Part shown: piece after piece, positions 8,248 to 16,451 of the stretch | Position numbering within the stretch: position 1 is the stretch's first letter | Layout: each line of letters begins with the position of its first letter | Assembly: GCF_004016445.2 (NCBI RefSeq) | Contig: NZ_SADT02000006.1 | Location: 1-64,000 of the forward strand | Source: Mesorhizobium sp. M2E.F.Ca.ET.219.01.1.1 | Lineage (GTDB): Bacteria > Pseudomonadota > Alphaproteobacteria > Rhizobiales > Rhizobiaceae | DNA: 64,000 bases | Direction of reading: 5' to 3' | Notes under the pieces: model-generated | What the model was told of the DNA's origin: nothing | Database searches by the model: none | The model's input: the letters and a program-made list of their open reading frames with translations, nothing else | Program-made: the position numbers and the translations under genes

Positions 8248-9225
8248 TCAGCGCATGCCTTGCGCGGACAGCGCCATGATGCTGTCGGCCTCCTTCGGCC
8301 GCACGATGCCCTGGCCGGTGTCGATGTCGGATGGTGCGAGGCCGATCTTCTTGTTGAGATAGGCCTCCATCACCGGCATGAAGCCCTGCATGTAGGGCTG
8401 CTGGTCGACAAGCGCCTGGACGTAGCCCTTCTGCATCTGCTGCAGCACTTCCGGAACGAGGTCGAAGCCGCCGAGCAGCACCTTGCCGGGCGCCACGCCG
8501 CGATCGGCCAGGACGCGCGCCACGCCGGCGCACCAGAAGCCGGTGTCGAAATAGGCCGTGGTGTCGGGATGAGCGTTGAGATAGGCGCCGACGCGGTCGG
8601 AGGTGATGGCGAGATCGGTGCCGCTGTCGATGCGCTCCCACGACACGTCGCGGTCCTTATGGGCGGCCTTGTATTCCTCGAGGAACTGCATGACGCCGGC
8701 GCCGCGGCTTTCCGACCAGTTCTGGCCGGGCGCGGAAATGCCGACCAGCACCTTGATCGGCCCGTCCTTCGGGAAGCTCTCGGAAATCGCCTTGGCGAGC
8801 GAATAGCCGGCGGGCTTGAAGCCTTGGCCGACGAAGGCCTGCCGGGCATTGCCCTTGGCGCCTTCAGTGTCGTCGACATTGACGGCGATCACCAGCACGC
8901 CGGCGGCGCGCGCTTCCTTGATGACGTCGTCGAAGGCGTGGTCGTCGACGATGGAGGTCAACAGCGCGTCGGGCTTGGCGGCAAGAGCGGCGCGCATGTT
9001 GGCGACCTGCTGCTCGACCGAGCCCTCGGTCTGGGTGAAGACCATGTTGCAATTCGCCTCGACCTTGGCGCAGGCATCGTCAAAGCCTTTCTTAACCGCC
9101 TGCCAGAAGGTGTTCGAGGCCGACGAATGGTGGGTGAAGACGATGTTGAGGCCGTCTGCCCTGGCAGCGGACTGTCCACCGATCAGGGCCGCGCCAAGCA
9201 AAAGCATTGCAGTCAGTTTTCTCAT
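8248..9225 (-). CDS. Sugar ABC transporter periplasmic binding protein
   Basis: A 325-residue periplasmic-binding-protein-like I protein (ribose/xylose binding type). The N-terminus MRKLTAMLLLGAALIGG ending SAARA-DG is a Sec signal peptide with cleavage near residue 23. Family features are FWQAVKKGFDDA, KPDALLTSIVD and ADRGVAPGKVLLGGFDLVPE. It collects the sugar in the periplasm for the permease and ATPase genes that follow. The 80-base gap to the permease is larger than the other gaps in the operon, as often seen after highly expressed binding-protein genes. Confidence 0.92.
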   Translation of the reverse strand: MRKLTAMLLLGAALIGGQSAARADGLNIVFTHHSSASNTFWQAVKKGFDDACAKVEANCNMVFTQTEGSVEQQVANMRAALAAKPDALLTSIVDDHAFDDVIKEARAAGVLVIAVNVDDTEGAKGNARQAFVGQGFKPAGYSLAKAISESFPKDGPIKVLVGISAPGQNWSESRGAGVMQFLEEYKAAHKDRDVSWERIDSGTDLAITSDRVGAYLNAHPDTTAYFDTGFWCAGVARVLADRGVAPGKVLLGGFDLVPEVLQQMQKGYVQALVDQQPYMQGFMPVMEAYLNKKIGLAPSDIDTGQGIVRPKEADSIMALSAQGMR

Positions 9226-9250
9226 GTCTGTTCCTCCCTGTGGATATTTT

Positions 9251-10453
9251 CTAGATGTCCGCCTTGTCGGAGACGCGCCGGTGGACGGTGTAGGCGCGGC
9301 CGAGCTCCGGATTGAGCGCCAGCCCGAGCCCCGGCCCCGGCGGCACGGTGATCATGCCGTCCCTCACCTCCGGCAGCGCGGTCACCAGGTCGCGATACCA
9401 GGTGCGGTAGAAGGCGCGCACGCTTTCCTGGACGAGAGCGTTGGGGGCGTTGAGCGACAGGTGTGTCGAGGCTGCGAGCACGACCGGGCCCGTGCAGTCA
9501 TGCGGCGCTACCGGCAGCCGCCAGGCCTCGGCCATCGACGCGATCTTGCGCGCCTCCGACAGGCCGCCGCACCAGGAGATGTCGAGCATGACGATGCCGG
9601 CCGCGCCGGTTTCCAACAGGTCGCGAAAAGCCCAGCGGCTGCCCAGCGTCTCGGAGGCCGAGATCGGCGCCGGACTGGCCGCCGCGTAACGCTTCAGGTC
9701 GCCGAGGCTGTCCATGCGGATCGGATCCTCATGCCAGTAGGTGGCGAATGGTTTCAGCGCCTGCGCGATCTTCATGGCCGGCAGGAGCTGCCACATGGAG
9801 TGGAACTCGACCATGATGTCCATCTTGTCGCCGACGGCTTTGCGAATCTTTCCAAAAGGTTCGAGCGCGGCCTTCAGGTCGGCCGAAGAGATGTCGTTGC
9901 CGCGCGTCTTCTCGGCCGCGTGGTCGAACGGCCAGATCTTCATGGCGGTGATGCCGTCGGCAAGCAGCTCTTCGGCCAGTTCGCCGGCGCGGGTGAGGAA
10001 GGCGTTCAGGTCGTCATAGTCGCGCCCGGCGCCGATGCCGTAATTGGCCGTCGTCTGGCCCTTGGCGTCCTTGATGTATTCGGTGCCGGCGCAGGTGTTG
10101 TAGGTGCGGATCGAACGGCGGCTGAAGCCGCCGAGCAGTTGCGCGACCGGCTGGCCCGTGGCCTTGCCGAAAATGTCCCACAGCGCGATGTCGAAGGCGG
10201 AATTGCCGCGCACCTCCGCACCGCTGGAGCGGAAACCGAGATAGCCGACGAGGTCGGCGGCGAGCAGGTCTATCTCGAGGGGATCGCGGCCGATCACCCG
10301 GGGCGCGACATATTCGTGCAGATATTCCTCGACCGTCCGCGACAGATAGAAGGTCTCGCCCAGCCCGGTGATGCCCTCGTCGGTATGGACCTCGACCCAG
10401 AGCAGGTTGGGGCGCTCCGCGATGCGGATGGTTTCGATGGCGCGGATCTTCAT
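9251..10453 (-). CDS. Enolase-superfamily dehydratase, mandelate racemase subgroup
   Basis: A 400-residue enolase-superfamily member. The capping domain (about 1-120) contains the loop GLGETFYLSRTVEE. The barrel has the lysine strand AMKIWPFD, metal-ligand strands MVEFHSMW, YWHEDPIRM and ISASETLGSR, and the histidine motif PHDCTGPV near residue 315, which together mark the mandelate racemase/sugar-acid dehydratase subgroup. In this operon it probably dehydrates the aldonic acid made by the SDR and lactonase to a 2-keto-3-deoxy acid. Which acid it uses cannot be read from the sequence. Confidence 0.87.
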   Translation of the reverse strand: MKIRAIETIRIAERPNLLWVEVHTDEGITGLGETFYLSRTVEEYLHEYVAPRVIGRDPLEIDLLAADLVGYLGFRSSGAEVRGNSAFDIALWDIFGKATGQPVAQLLGGFSRRSIRTYNTCAGTEYIKDAKGQTTANYGIGAGRDYDDLNAFLTRAGELAEELLADGITAMKIWPFDHAAEKTRGNDISSADLKAALEPFGKIRKAVGDKMDIMVEFHSMWQLLPAMKIAQALKPFATYWHEDPIRMDSLGDLKRYAAASPAPISASETLGSRWAFRDLLETGAAGIVMLDISWCGGLSEARKIASMAEAWRLPVAPHDCTGPVVLAASTHLSLNAPNALVQESVRAFYRTWYRDLVTALPEVRDGMITVPPGPGLGLALNPELGRAYTVHRRVSDKADI

Positions 10454-10454
10454 G

Positions 10455-11183
10455 TCAGGCGATCCCCGCGTCGATGAGCGCCTTGACGCTCTTGTCGAAA
10501 TGCTCGGCCATGTGTTCGGCCGCCAGCCGCGGATCGCCCTTGAGGATGGCGTCTGCGATGTCCTCGTGGCCCTTGATCATCTTGAGCTGGGCCTCGTCGG
10601 ACGAGCGGGTCCGCCAGCCGATCACCCAGGTGCGGCGCGTCACGCCGCTGAAGGCGGTGACGATCAGCGAAAAGACCGGGTTGTGCGAGGCCGCCGCGAT
10701 CGCTTCGTGGAAGGCGATGTCGTGCTCCATGACTGCCTCGGGGTTCGTGAAATTCTCGCGCATCAACCGGGCGGAGCTGGCGATGGCGGCGGCTTCCGCG
10801 TCGGTACGGCGAAGCGCTGCCAGCGCCACGGTGCGCATCTCGATGGTGCGCCTGACGTCATAGACCTGCTGGACGCTGATCTGCTGGGTGGTGATGCCAT
10901 GTTCGATGACCATCGACATGGCGCCGGTGTCGAGCTTGGCGACGGTGGCGCGGCGGCCCGCGCTCATGTCGATGAGGCGCATCGCCGACAACGAGCGGAA
11001 GGCCTCGCGCACCACGGTGCGGGAGACGTTGAGCTGGCGCGTCATGGCGGCTTCGCTGGGCAGCGGATCGCCGGGCGCCAGGCCCTCGGCGCGGATGTGC
11101 TGGGTGATCGCCTGGATCGCCGCGCTCACCAGGCCGGGGCTCGGCTCGCTCGTTGGTTCTGTCGGCTCCATCGATCCCTGCAT
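10455..11183 (-). CDS. GntR family regulator, FadR/FCD subfamily
   Basis: A 242-residue regulator with an N-terminal winged helix (about 15-85): LPSEAAMTRQLNVSRTVVREAFRSL is the GntR signature. The C-terminal all-helical FCD domain carries metal/ligand positions in EHDIAFHEAIAAASHN and a later histidine in GHEDIADAI. It is the first gene of the minus-strand sugar operon and one base separates it from the dehydratase. It faces the lactonase gene across a promoter that contains a 20-bp palindrome, its probable operator. Autoregulation of the whole module, with release by a sugar acid, is the likely model. Confidence 0.92.
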   Translation of the reverse strand: MQGSMEPTEPTSEPSPGLVSAAIQAITQHIRAEGLAPGDPLPSEAAMTRQLNVSRTVVREAFRSLSAMRLIDMSAGRRATVAKLDTGAMSMVIEHGITTQQISVQQVYDVRRTIEMRTVALAALRRTDAEAAAIASSARLMRENFTNPEAVMEHDIAFHEAIAAASHNPVFSLIVTAFSGVTRRTWVIGWRTRSSDEAQLKMIKGHEDIADAILKGDPRLAAEHMAEHFDKSVKALIDAGIA

Positions 11184-11202
11184 ATTGCTTCCTTAAAATC
11201 TG

Positions 11203-11222
11203 TATGACAGGTTGTTGTCATA
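11203..11222. promoter_or_regulatory. Candidate GntR operator (20-bp palindrome)
   Basis: TATGACA, six bases, TGTCATA: perfect 7-bp arms in the 101-base gap between the divergent GntR regulator and lactonase genes. FadR-type regulators bind palindromes of about this size. The position allows control of both directions. Confidence 0.6.
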
Positions 11223-11284
11223 TTGCTCGTAATTCAGCCGAAAGATATATGTCAAGCCAATTTCAAACGAGACGGAGGAGTTCG

Positions 11285-12184
11285 ATGCCCAATATCGGAG
11301 CCGCCCTGGTTTTCGACGCGCGCGACGTGGTCGGCGAGAGCCTGGTCTGGGACGAAGTCCGAGCCAGGTTGGTATGGGTCGACATTATCGGCCGCCGGAT
11401 ACACCGGCTCGATCCGCTGAGCGGCGCCCACGAAAGCTGGCCGACGCCGGATCTCGTCACCTCGATCGGGCTGAGACAGGATGGCGGCGCCGTCGTCGGC
11501 CTACGCAAGGAGATCGCGCTTTGGGATTTCGGCGGGCCGTTCCGGACGATCGCGACGATCGAGCCGGACAGGCCGGACACACGGCTCAACGAAGGCGTCG
11601 TGGCGCCCGATGGCTCGTTCTGGGTCGGCACGATGGCCAACAATATCGGGCCGGACGACGCGCCGCGGGCCATCACCGGCGACGAGGGCCGGCTCTATCG
11701 CGTCGATGCGGACGGCACGGTGACGGCGCTCGGCGAGGACCGGTTCGGCATCACCAACACCATGGTGTGGCTGCCGGGCGGCCGCTTAGTCACCGCCGAC
11801 ACGACGAAGAATGCGCTCTACAGCTATGCCTGGGACAAGGAAGCCGCGCGGCTTGGCGAGCGGCTTGTCTTCCTCGCCGATTTCCCGCGCGGCCTGCCCG
11901 ACGGCTCATGCCTGGACGCAGAAGGCCATGTTTGGAACTGCCGTGTGGTGGGCGGGAGCTGCGTGTTGCGCATCGCGCCGGACGGCAGGCCGGACCGGGT
12001 CGCGGAGCTGCCCTGCGGCTGGCCGACGAGCTGTGCCTTCGGCGGCGCCGGGCTCGACACATTGTTCGTCACCTCGGCGCGCTTCACCATGAGCGCGGAG
12101 CATCTTGCCACCAATCCCTCCGAAGGCGGACTGTTCGCGCTGCAGCCGGCCGTGCGTGGTGTGCCGGGCAACCGCTTCGGATAG
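11285..12184 (+). CDS. SMP-30/gluconolactonase family protein
   Basis: A 299-residue beta-propeller lactonase. Metal and substrate landmarks are GESLVWDEV near the start (glutamate ligand), TRLNEGVVAPDGSFWVGTM around residue 100 (asparagine ligand), NTMVWLPGG and the late RGLPDGSCLDAEGHVWNC (aspartate ligand). There is no signal peptide. The start at 11285 follows a strong GGAGGAG. Transcribed divergently from the sugar operon, it most likely hydrolyses the sugar lactone produced by the SDR, giving the acid used by the enolase-superfamily dehydratase. Confidence 0.9.
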   Translation: MPNIGAALVFDARDVVGESLVWDEVRARLVWVDIIGRRIHRLDPLSGAHESWPTPDLVTSIGLRQDGGAVVGLRKEIALWDFGGPFRTIATIEPDRPDTRLNEGVVAPDGSFWVGTMANNIGPDDAPRAITGDEGRLYRVDADGTVTALGEDRFGITNTMVWLPGGRLVTADTTKNALYSYAWDKEAARLGERLVFLADFPRGLPDGSCLDAEGHVWNCRVVGGSCVLRIAPDGRPDRVAELPCGWPTSCAFGGAGLDTLFVTSARFTMSAEHLATNPSEGGLFALQPAVRGVPGNRFG

Positions 12185-12335
12185 GCGGCTCCCGCCCCGG
12201 AGTACAGCCTGGCAATGGGTCGCTGAAGGCATCAGTGCCTCCCAAGCGCCCGAAGTCCTGTCGCTGGAAGGAGGCATCGGGCATACGACGCACATTGCGG
12301 AAGCGAGGGCAGATATCCACGACACTCGTCGCTGA

Positions 12336-12728
12336 CTCGAGCTCCCTAGCCGTTGTGGCCGAGCGCGCCTTTATTTCGCGCTCGCCCCTGTACCGGGTCT
12401 TCCGAAGGGCTTGACACTGCATGGCTTGCGGAAGTCGCTCGGTGTTTATCTGGCGGAGGCCGAGGCCTCGACCAGACAGCTCATGGATGTGCTCGGTCAC
12501 GACGACATCGATCATGCCGAGCTCTATTCGCGCGAGGCATCGCAAGTACGGCTGGCGGTGCAGGGGATGGATCGAGTCGTGCGCCTCGTGACACGCAAGC
12601 CAATGCTTGGCGAACCTGTTGGCGAACCTCGTGGCGAACCGCCCTATAAAGCATTGATAAATAACGATAATGGTGGGCCCGGAGGGACTCGAACCCCCAA
12701 CCAAGCGGTTATGAGCCGCCGGCTCTAA
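12336..12728 (+). pseudogene. Tyrosine recombinase (phage integrase) C-terminal remnant
   Basis: Only the C-terminal catalytic part of a tyrosine integrase is left. TLHGLRKSLGVYL gives the His-x-x-Arg pair, VLGHDDIDHAELYSREA gives the second histidine and the tyrosine nucleophile. No credible N-terminal half lies upstream; the frame is closed by a TGA at 12333. The tail contains a small GEPxGEPxGEP repeat and runs into the 3' end of the tRNA gene on the other strand. A truncated integrase 3' of a tRNA is the classic scar of an island that inserted there and was later lost or rearranged. Confidence 0.75.
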
Positions 12729-12746
12729 CCATTGAGCTACAGGCCC
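12671..12746 (-). tRNA. tRNA with CAU anticodon, probably tRNA-Ile2
   Basis: The minus strand folds as a full 76-base cloverleaf with encoded CCA. Acceptor arms are GGGCCTG and CGGGCCC, the D stem is GCTC/GAGC, the anticodon stem GCGG/CCGC encloses CTCATAA, and the T arm has GGGGG-TTCGAGT-CCCTC. The anticodon is CAU. The anticodon arm and following CTTGGT resemble the bacterial lysidine-modified isoleucine tRNA more than elongator or initiator Met, so Ile2 is my preferred call. The adjacent integrase relic suggests its 3' end served as an attachment site. Confidence 0.92.
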
Positions 12747-13498
12747 CACGCGGGCTGGCTTAGTGTTTTTCGCTCTTCCGCACAAGCCTCTCCGAATGCG
12801 CCGGTTCGATCGCCAAGGTCAGGCCATGTCCCTGCGATGGAGCGGTTTGCGCCTGGGAAAAAGTGAATTTTCGACCCTCCGCGGATAAACCACATGTTGC
12901 CGTCCGTGCCGACGAAAGTTGTGCCTGCCGGTTCTAATTCGTGCGCGAGCGTGTGAAGGCGCGTCAGAGCCCTGGGAACATTATCGCGATGAATGTGCAC
13001 CGCGGCTGTTCGATGCCGCCTTCGTGGTCGACAGGGGTGCGTCGCTGCTCTCGCTCATGACCGAGTGGTGTAGCGACGACCCGATCTTTCGAACTTCGAT
13101 CTTAGTCGCTGGTACTACTGGACCTTGCCCTGCGCAGGTCTGAAGGTCCGCTTTCGCCCGCGCCCAATGTCCGCGGTCTGGGACAGGTATCTGATGGCGC
13201 TCGCAGATTTTGCTAAGCCCCGCCCTGACAGATCACCGGCACAGGCAATCTGCCCCAACGGAATAAGGGGCTATATCTTTGGTCCTTTCGGACCAATGCG
13301 CCCAGCAGGATGGACCTCGGTCGATTGTGGACCAGCGGGCAAATCAGACAGTCTCGCCATCGCGCCGGCTGATACCCCTAAGCCCCCCGCCCATCGGTTG
13401 GCGCATGCCCGGCTCGCGGACCTCAAAATCCTAACGACAAAAGCGAGCCGGGCTTTTATCCGCGTGCCCGCGCCGAGACGCAAATTGTCGGAAATGCA
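12747..13498. other. Gene-poor stretch beside the tRNA
   Basis: No gene I can support. Short open frames on both strands have compositions unlike real proteins. No IS ends, long repeats or clear terminators are visible. It may be decayed island DNA. Confidence 0.5.
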
Positions 13499-13711
13499 AT
13501 GAGGAGTTGGACTGTCTATCACGTCGATTTCGAAGCAGGCGGCAACAGCCCGTTTCTAACCGAGATCGGAAGCGTTGAAGCAGACAATCTCCTGGCAGCG
13601 GTTATGAAGGCACAAGCATTGTGGCCCGATGAAAGGTCCATGACCGTCCGCCCGGCCAGGCAAGACAGCCAATCGACGCAGCTGCCGGCTCCACAGCGTG
13701 ACACCGATTGA
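13499..13711 (+). CDS. Small hypothetical protein
   Basis: A 70-residue frame starting at an ATG. WTVYHVDFEAGGNSPFLTEIG and NLLAAVMKAQALWPDE read like a small folded domain of two strands and a helix, while the last 20 residues are low-complexity. The product is unknown. No signal peptide or helix long enough to cross a membrane is present. It lies in a gene-poor stretch, so some doubt remains that it is expressed. Confidence 0.45.
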   Translation: MRSWTVYHVDFEAGGNSPFLTEIGSVEADNLLAAVMKAQALWPDERSMTVRPARQDSQSTQLPAPQRDTD

Positions 13712-13909
13712 AGGAGCGATCAGGCAGCTCGGTTCGCCTGCGAAGCCTCGACACGATCGGGCCACGCATGGAGCGCTGCCCGGCGCGCCACGCAAGCGGA
13801 TCAGTTTCTCGATACCTTCCCAACCCTGTGCCACGTCATCGGCGCATCTCGGCCATTGTCGGGAATCGCCGTTGGTGGGAAACTCGGCCTGTCAGCATGG
13901 GAGGTCGAA

Positions 13910-14098
13910 ATGCCCAATAGTTTCAAGACCGGAGACGTCGTCAGGCTGAAATCCGGAGGCCCGGAAATGACCGTCAGCGACGGGGCGGCTTCCGGCATGT
14001 ATCTGTGCCACTGGTTCAACCGCGAGGGCGACATCTGGACGCCGCAGCATGCAGGCTTCAAGCCGGACCAGCTGGTGGTGGTCGACCAGCCGAGATAG
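13910..14098 (+). CDS. DUF2158 family small protein (YodC-like)
   Basis: A 62-residue protein that matches the DUF2158 pattern: FKTGDVVRLKSGGPEMTV at the start, then a CHWFN segment and a Phe-Lys-Pro-Asp-Gln-Leu tail. This compact beta-rich family is widespread, and its function is not known. The start at 13910 has GGGAGG about six bases upstream; the longer frame from 13856 has none. It stands alone between the gene-poor region and a dispersed repeat. Confidence 0.8.
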   Translation: MPNSFKTGDVVRLKSGGPEMTVSDGAASGMYLCHWFNREGDIWTPQHAGFKPDQLVVVDQPR

Positions 14099-14114
14099 TC
14101 GTCGCCTTCTGCCC

Positions 14115-14220
14115 CTAAAGCGCGTCGCGATCTTTCAGATTCGCTCTATGCGCTTTTTAGGTTTTTGATTTTGCGCATGTCTCCGAAACTGGTTACCCAC
14201 TTTCGGGAGACATGCTTTAG
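14115..14220. repeat. Dispersed Rhizobiales-type palindromic repeat
   Basis: The block contains two nested inverted pairs: AAAGCGC...GCGCTTT (about 14117-14157) and CATGTCTCCGAAA...TTTCGGGAGACATG (about 14176-14214). The same kind of element is familiar from intergenic regions of Mesorhizobium genomes, as far as I recall. It is non-coding. Confidence 0.65.
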
Positions 14221-14355
14221 GAATCCTTCGATCCGGCTGCGTCGGATCCGGTAGGTTTGTGGTCCGATCGAAAAAGGAGCGACGGATTTTGCTCCTCGCC
14301 GCGTTCAACGGCTGAAGCGTGGCCGCCAATGGCCGCGCCAACCGGAGACGAGAGC

Positions 14356-14799
14356 ATGATCCGCCCCACCCTGTTTGTCGTTGCCCTTGGCCTGCAGACC
14401 GCTGCCGCGGTCGCCCAGACGACGACGCCTGTCCCCGCGCCCGCCCAGACGACGCCGGACACTGCGGCTGCCGCTGCCAAACCCGACCAGACCAAGTCCG
14501 GCCTGACGCTGGAAAAGTTCGAGGCGCGCCGGGAAAAGGCGTTCATGCGGGCCGACACCGACAATGACGGCAAGGTCAGCCTCGCCGAATGGACCGCTTT
14601 CCAGACCGCGCGCAAGGCCAAGGGCGATCCGGCCGAATCCTTCTCTCGCATGGACACCAACAGGGACGGCTTCGTCGACAAGGGCGAGCTCGACGCTTTC
14701 CTGGCCAAGCGCTTCGCCAAGCTGGACAAAAATGGCGACGGCGTGCTCAGCGCCGACGAGAGGCCGGGCCACAAATCCGCTTCCAATGAGGAGCAATGA
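14356..14799 (+). CDS. Secreted EF-hand calcium-binding protein
   Basis: A 147-residue exported protein. A signal peptide (MIRPTLFVVALGLQTAAAVAQ) is followed by an Ala/Pro/Thr-rich linker and three EF-hand loops: DTDNDGKVSLAE, DTNRDGFVDKGE and DKNGDGVLSADE. Each has the 1,3,5,12 acidic or polar ligand pattern, so calcium binding is likely. The start was placed at the signal peptide; the frame is open 33 codons further upstream without a good ribosome site. It is 27 bases from an ECF sigma factor gene and could be part of its regulon or its sensing unit. Confidence 0.87.
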   Translation: MIRPTLFVVALGLQTAAAVAQTTTPVPAPAQTTPDTAAAAAKPDQTKSGLTLEKFEARREKAFMRADTDNDGKVSLAEWTAFQTARKAKGDPAESFSRMDTNRDGFVDKGELDAFLAKRFAKLDKNGDGVLSADERPGHKSASNEEQ

Positions 14800-14826
14800 C
14801 CAAGAGGTTATGCCGCGCAATGACAC

Positions 14827-15384
14827 ATGCGAGCGCTCCAGTTGATGGGCGCCGATCCGGACGAAGAACTGGTACGCCGCATCGGCGCCGGCGACCCCGC
14901 CGCCGTGCAGGCGATGGTGGCGCGCAAGCTGCCGCGCATCCTGGCTCTGGCCGCGCGGATGCTGGGCGACGCGGCAGAGGCCGAGGATGTCGCCCAGGAG
15001 ACTTTCGTGCGCATCTGGCGCCACGCCTCCGGCTGGCGCCGGGGGCACGCGCGCTTCGACACCTGGATCCATCGCGTCGCGCTCAACCTCTGCTACGATC
15101 GGCTGCGGCGCCGGCGCGAATGGACGACGGACGAGCTGCCGGAGGTGGCCGATGACGCGCCGCTTCCCGATGCCGTGGCGGGCGACGAGGAGCGCAGGGT
15201 CAACCAGGCGCTGCAGCGCATCGCACCGCGCCAGCGGGAGGCGATCGTGCTGGTCTATTATCAGGAGCTGTCCAACATCCAGGCCGCGGGCGCCATGCAG
15301 GTCAGCGTCGATGCGCTGGAAAGCCTGCTCGCGCGAGGTCGCCGCGCGTTGCAGACAATGCTCGCAGGAGATGGCGATGATTGA
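14827..15384 (+). CDS. ECF-type RNA polymerase sigma factor
   Basis: A 185-residue sigma-70-family protein with only regions 2 and 4. Region 2 carries DAAEAEDVAQETFVRIW and ARFDTWIHRVALNLCYDRLR. Region 4 carries LQRIAPRQREAIVLVYYQELSNIQAAGAM and VSVDALESLLARGRRAL. It should direct transcription of a stress regulon that probably includes its neighbours. The ribosome site is weak, suggesting coupling to the EF-hand gene upstream. The next gene, with one membrane helix, is a candidate anti-sigma factor, although it lacks the zinc-binding anti-sigma motif. Confidence 0.9.
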   Translation: MRALQLMGADPDEELVRRIGAGDPAAVQAMVARKLPRILALAARMLGDAAEAEDVAQETFVRIWRHASGWRRGHARFDTWIHRVALNLCYDRLRRRREWTTDELPEVADDAPLPDAVAGDEERRVNQALQRIAPRQREAIVLVYYQELSNIQAAGAMQVSVDALESLLARGRRALQTMLAGDGDD

Positions 15385-15458
15385 GACCTGGAACGGACTG
15401 CGAATTCTGAGGACTGCGGCGTGGGGGGCCACGTCAAAATGGTGGAAGGGGGAAAAAG

Positions 15459-15902
15459 ATGGCTGAGAAAACCACAGACGGGCCGATGGATGCCGGGCGC
15501 TTTGCCGCGCTGGCGGATGCCTATGGCAGCGCCTTGCACCGCTGGCCGCCGGCCGAACAGGCCGCCGCCATTCTGTTTGCCGAGACCGAGCAAGGCCGCG
15601 CCATCCTGCGGCGCGCCGGCAGGCTCGACGCCATGCTCGATCGGCATCGGGTCGAAGCACCCAGCCCCGCACTGCATCGCGCAATCGTCGCCCGCGCCTC
15701 GACCGAGGTCCGGCAAGTGCGCCGCCGGCGGTTCTGGTGGCTGGGCTTCGGGCTCGCCGGCGTCGGGCTCGCCGGCGCCGTGGCCGGGCTGGCGCTGATG
15801 ACCGTGGTCAATCCGGACATCCAATCCGACCACTACGTCATGGACGCCAACGCGACATCGTTCGGCGATGCGGGTCCGGAGCAGACCGAGGAGGATCTAT
15901 GA
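15459..15902 (+). CDS. One-helix membrane protein, candidate anti-sigma partner
   Basis: A 147-residue protein. A cytoplasmic part of about 85 residues (GRFAALADAYGSALHRWPPAEQAAAILFA) is followed by a basic RRRR stretch and one membrane helix (about 92-115), then a short acidic periplasmic tail. Size, topology and position right after an ECF sigma gene fit an anti-sigma factor, but the usual His-Cys-Cys zinc motif is absent, so this is inference. A strong purine-rich ribosome site precedes the ATG. Its stop overlaps the next start (ATGA). Confidence 0.75.
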   Translation: MAEKTTDGPMDAGRFAALADAYGSALHRWPPAEQAAAILFAETEQGRAILRRAGRLDAMLDRHRVEAPSPALHRAIVARASTEVRQVRRRRFWWLGFGLAGVGLAGAVAGLALMTVVNPDIQSDHYVMDANATSFGDAGPEQTEEDL

Positions 15903-16342
15903 GCCCCCGTCTCGTCGCGGCATCCCTGGTGCTCAACGTCTTTCTGATCGGCGCGCTCGCCGGCGGGACCGGCTGGCTGATCGGCAAGTCCAACCTGGGC
16001 TATTCGCTGGAATCGGCCGGCGGCAGGCTGCCGGCCGCCGACCGCAAGATTTTCCGCCAGGCACTGCGCGAGGTGCGCCGGGATTCACGCGACGTGATCC
16101 TCGACGGCCAGGCCGCGAGGCGCGAGGCGGCGAACCTTCTGCAGCAGCCGACGCTCGACAGCGCCGCCCTTGCGGCGGCGCTCGAGCGGGCGCGCAATGC
16201 CGATATCACCGTGCGGGCGCGGCTGGAGCAGCGCATCGTCGAATTCGCCGCGTCGGGATCGCCGGAAGACCGCCAGTTGCTGGCCGACGCCCTGTTGCGG
16301 CGCGCCGGCAAGCAGCCGCCGCCTGCAAAAAAATCGCCATAG
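15899..16342 (+). CDS. Periplasmic heavy-metal-resistance-type protein (ZraP/CnrX-like)
   Basis: A 147-residue protein with an N-terminal membrane anchor or uncleaved signal (LVAASLVLNVFLIGALAGG) and a periplasmic, almost entirely helical body rich in Arg, Ala and Gln (REVRRDSRDVILDGQ, LERARNADITVRARLEQRI). That layout matches the metal-resistance/Spy-ZraP-like family found beside ECF sigma genes in Rhizobiales. It overlaps the preceding gene by four bases and probably forms the sensing or inhibitory complex with it. Metal binding is not proven by the sequence: there is no obvious histidine/cysteine cluster. Confidence 0.72.
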   Translation: MSPRLVAASLVLNVFLIGALAGGTGWLIGKSNLGYSLESAGGRLPAADRKIFRQALREVRRDSRDVILDGQAARREAANLLQQPTLDSAALAAALERARNADITVRARLEQRIVEFAASGSPEDRQLLADALLRRAGKQPPPAKKSP

Positions 16343-16451
16343 GCGGCGACGGAAAAAGCGGGCGCGCTCCGTTCAAGGGAAAGAGGGACAGGCCTGCCGT
16401 CAGTCGATATCGGCAGGTTCTCTTCAACCTCGGAACTTCGGGAGTATCCCC

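Noticed and set aside
12607..12641. Three GGCGAACC units as a possible CRISPR-like or attachment repeat
   Set aside because: Only three short imperfect units inside the integrase remnant frame; they encode its GEP repeats.
12737..13000. An 87-residue minus-strand frame next to the tRNA
   Set aside because: Its end lies in the tRNA 5' end and I recognise no family. Too weak to annotate, though part of it reads protein-like.
13125..13502. A 125-residue plus-strand frame whose stop overlaps the small gene at 13499
   Set aside because: The residue make-up is Pro/Arg-rich without fold-like patterns, and there is no ribosome site.
14220..14243. GGAAT...CGTC as an ECF-type promoter for the EF-hand and sigma operon
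   Set aside because: The spacing is short by a base or two and the sequence is also part of a local GATCCG/CGGATC inverted pair; too ambiguous to annotate.
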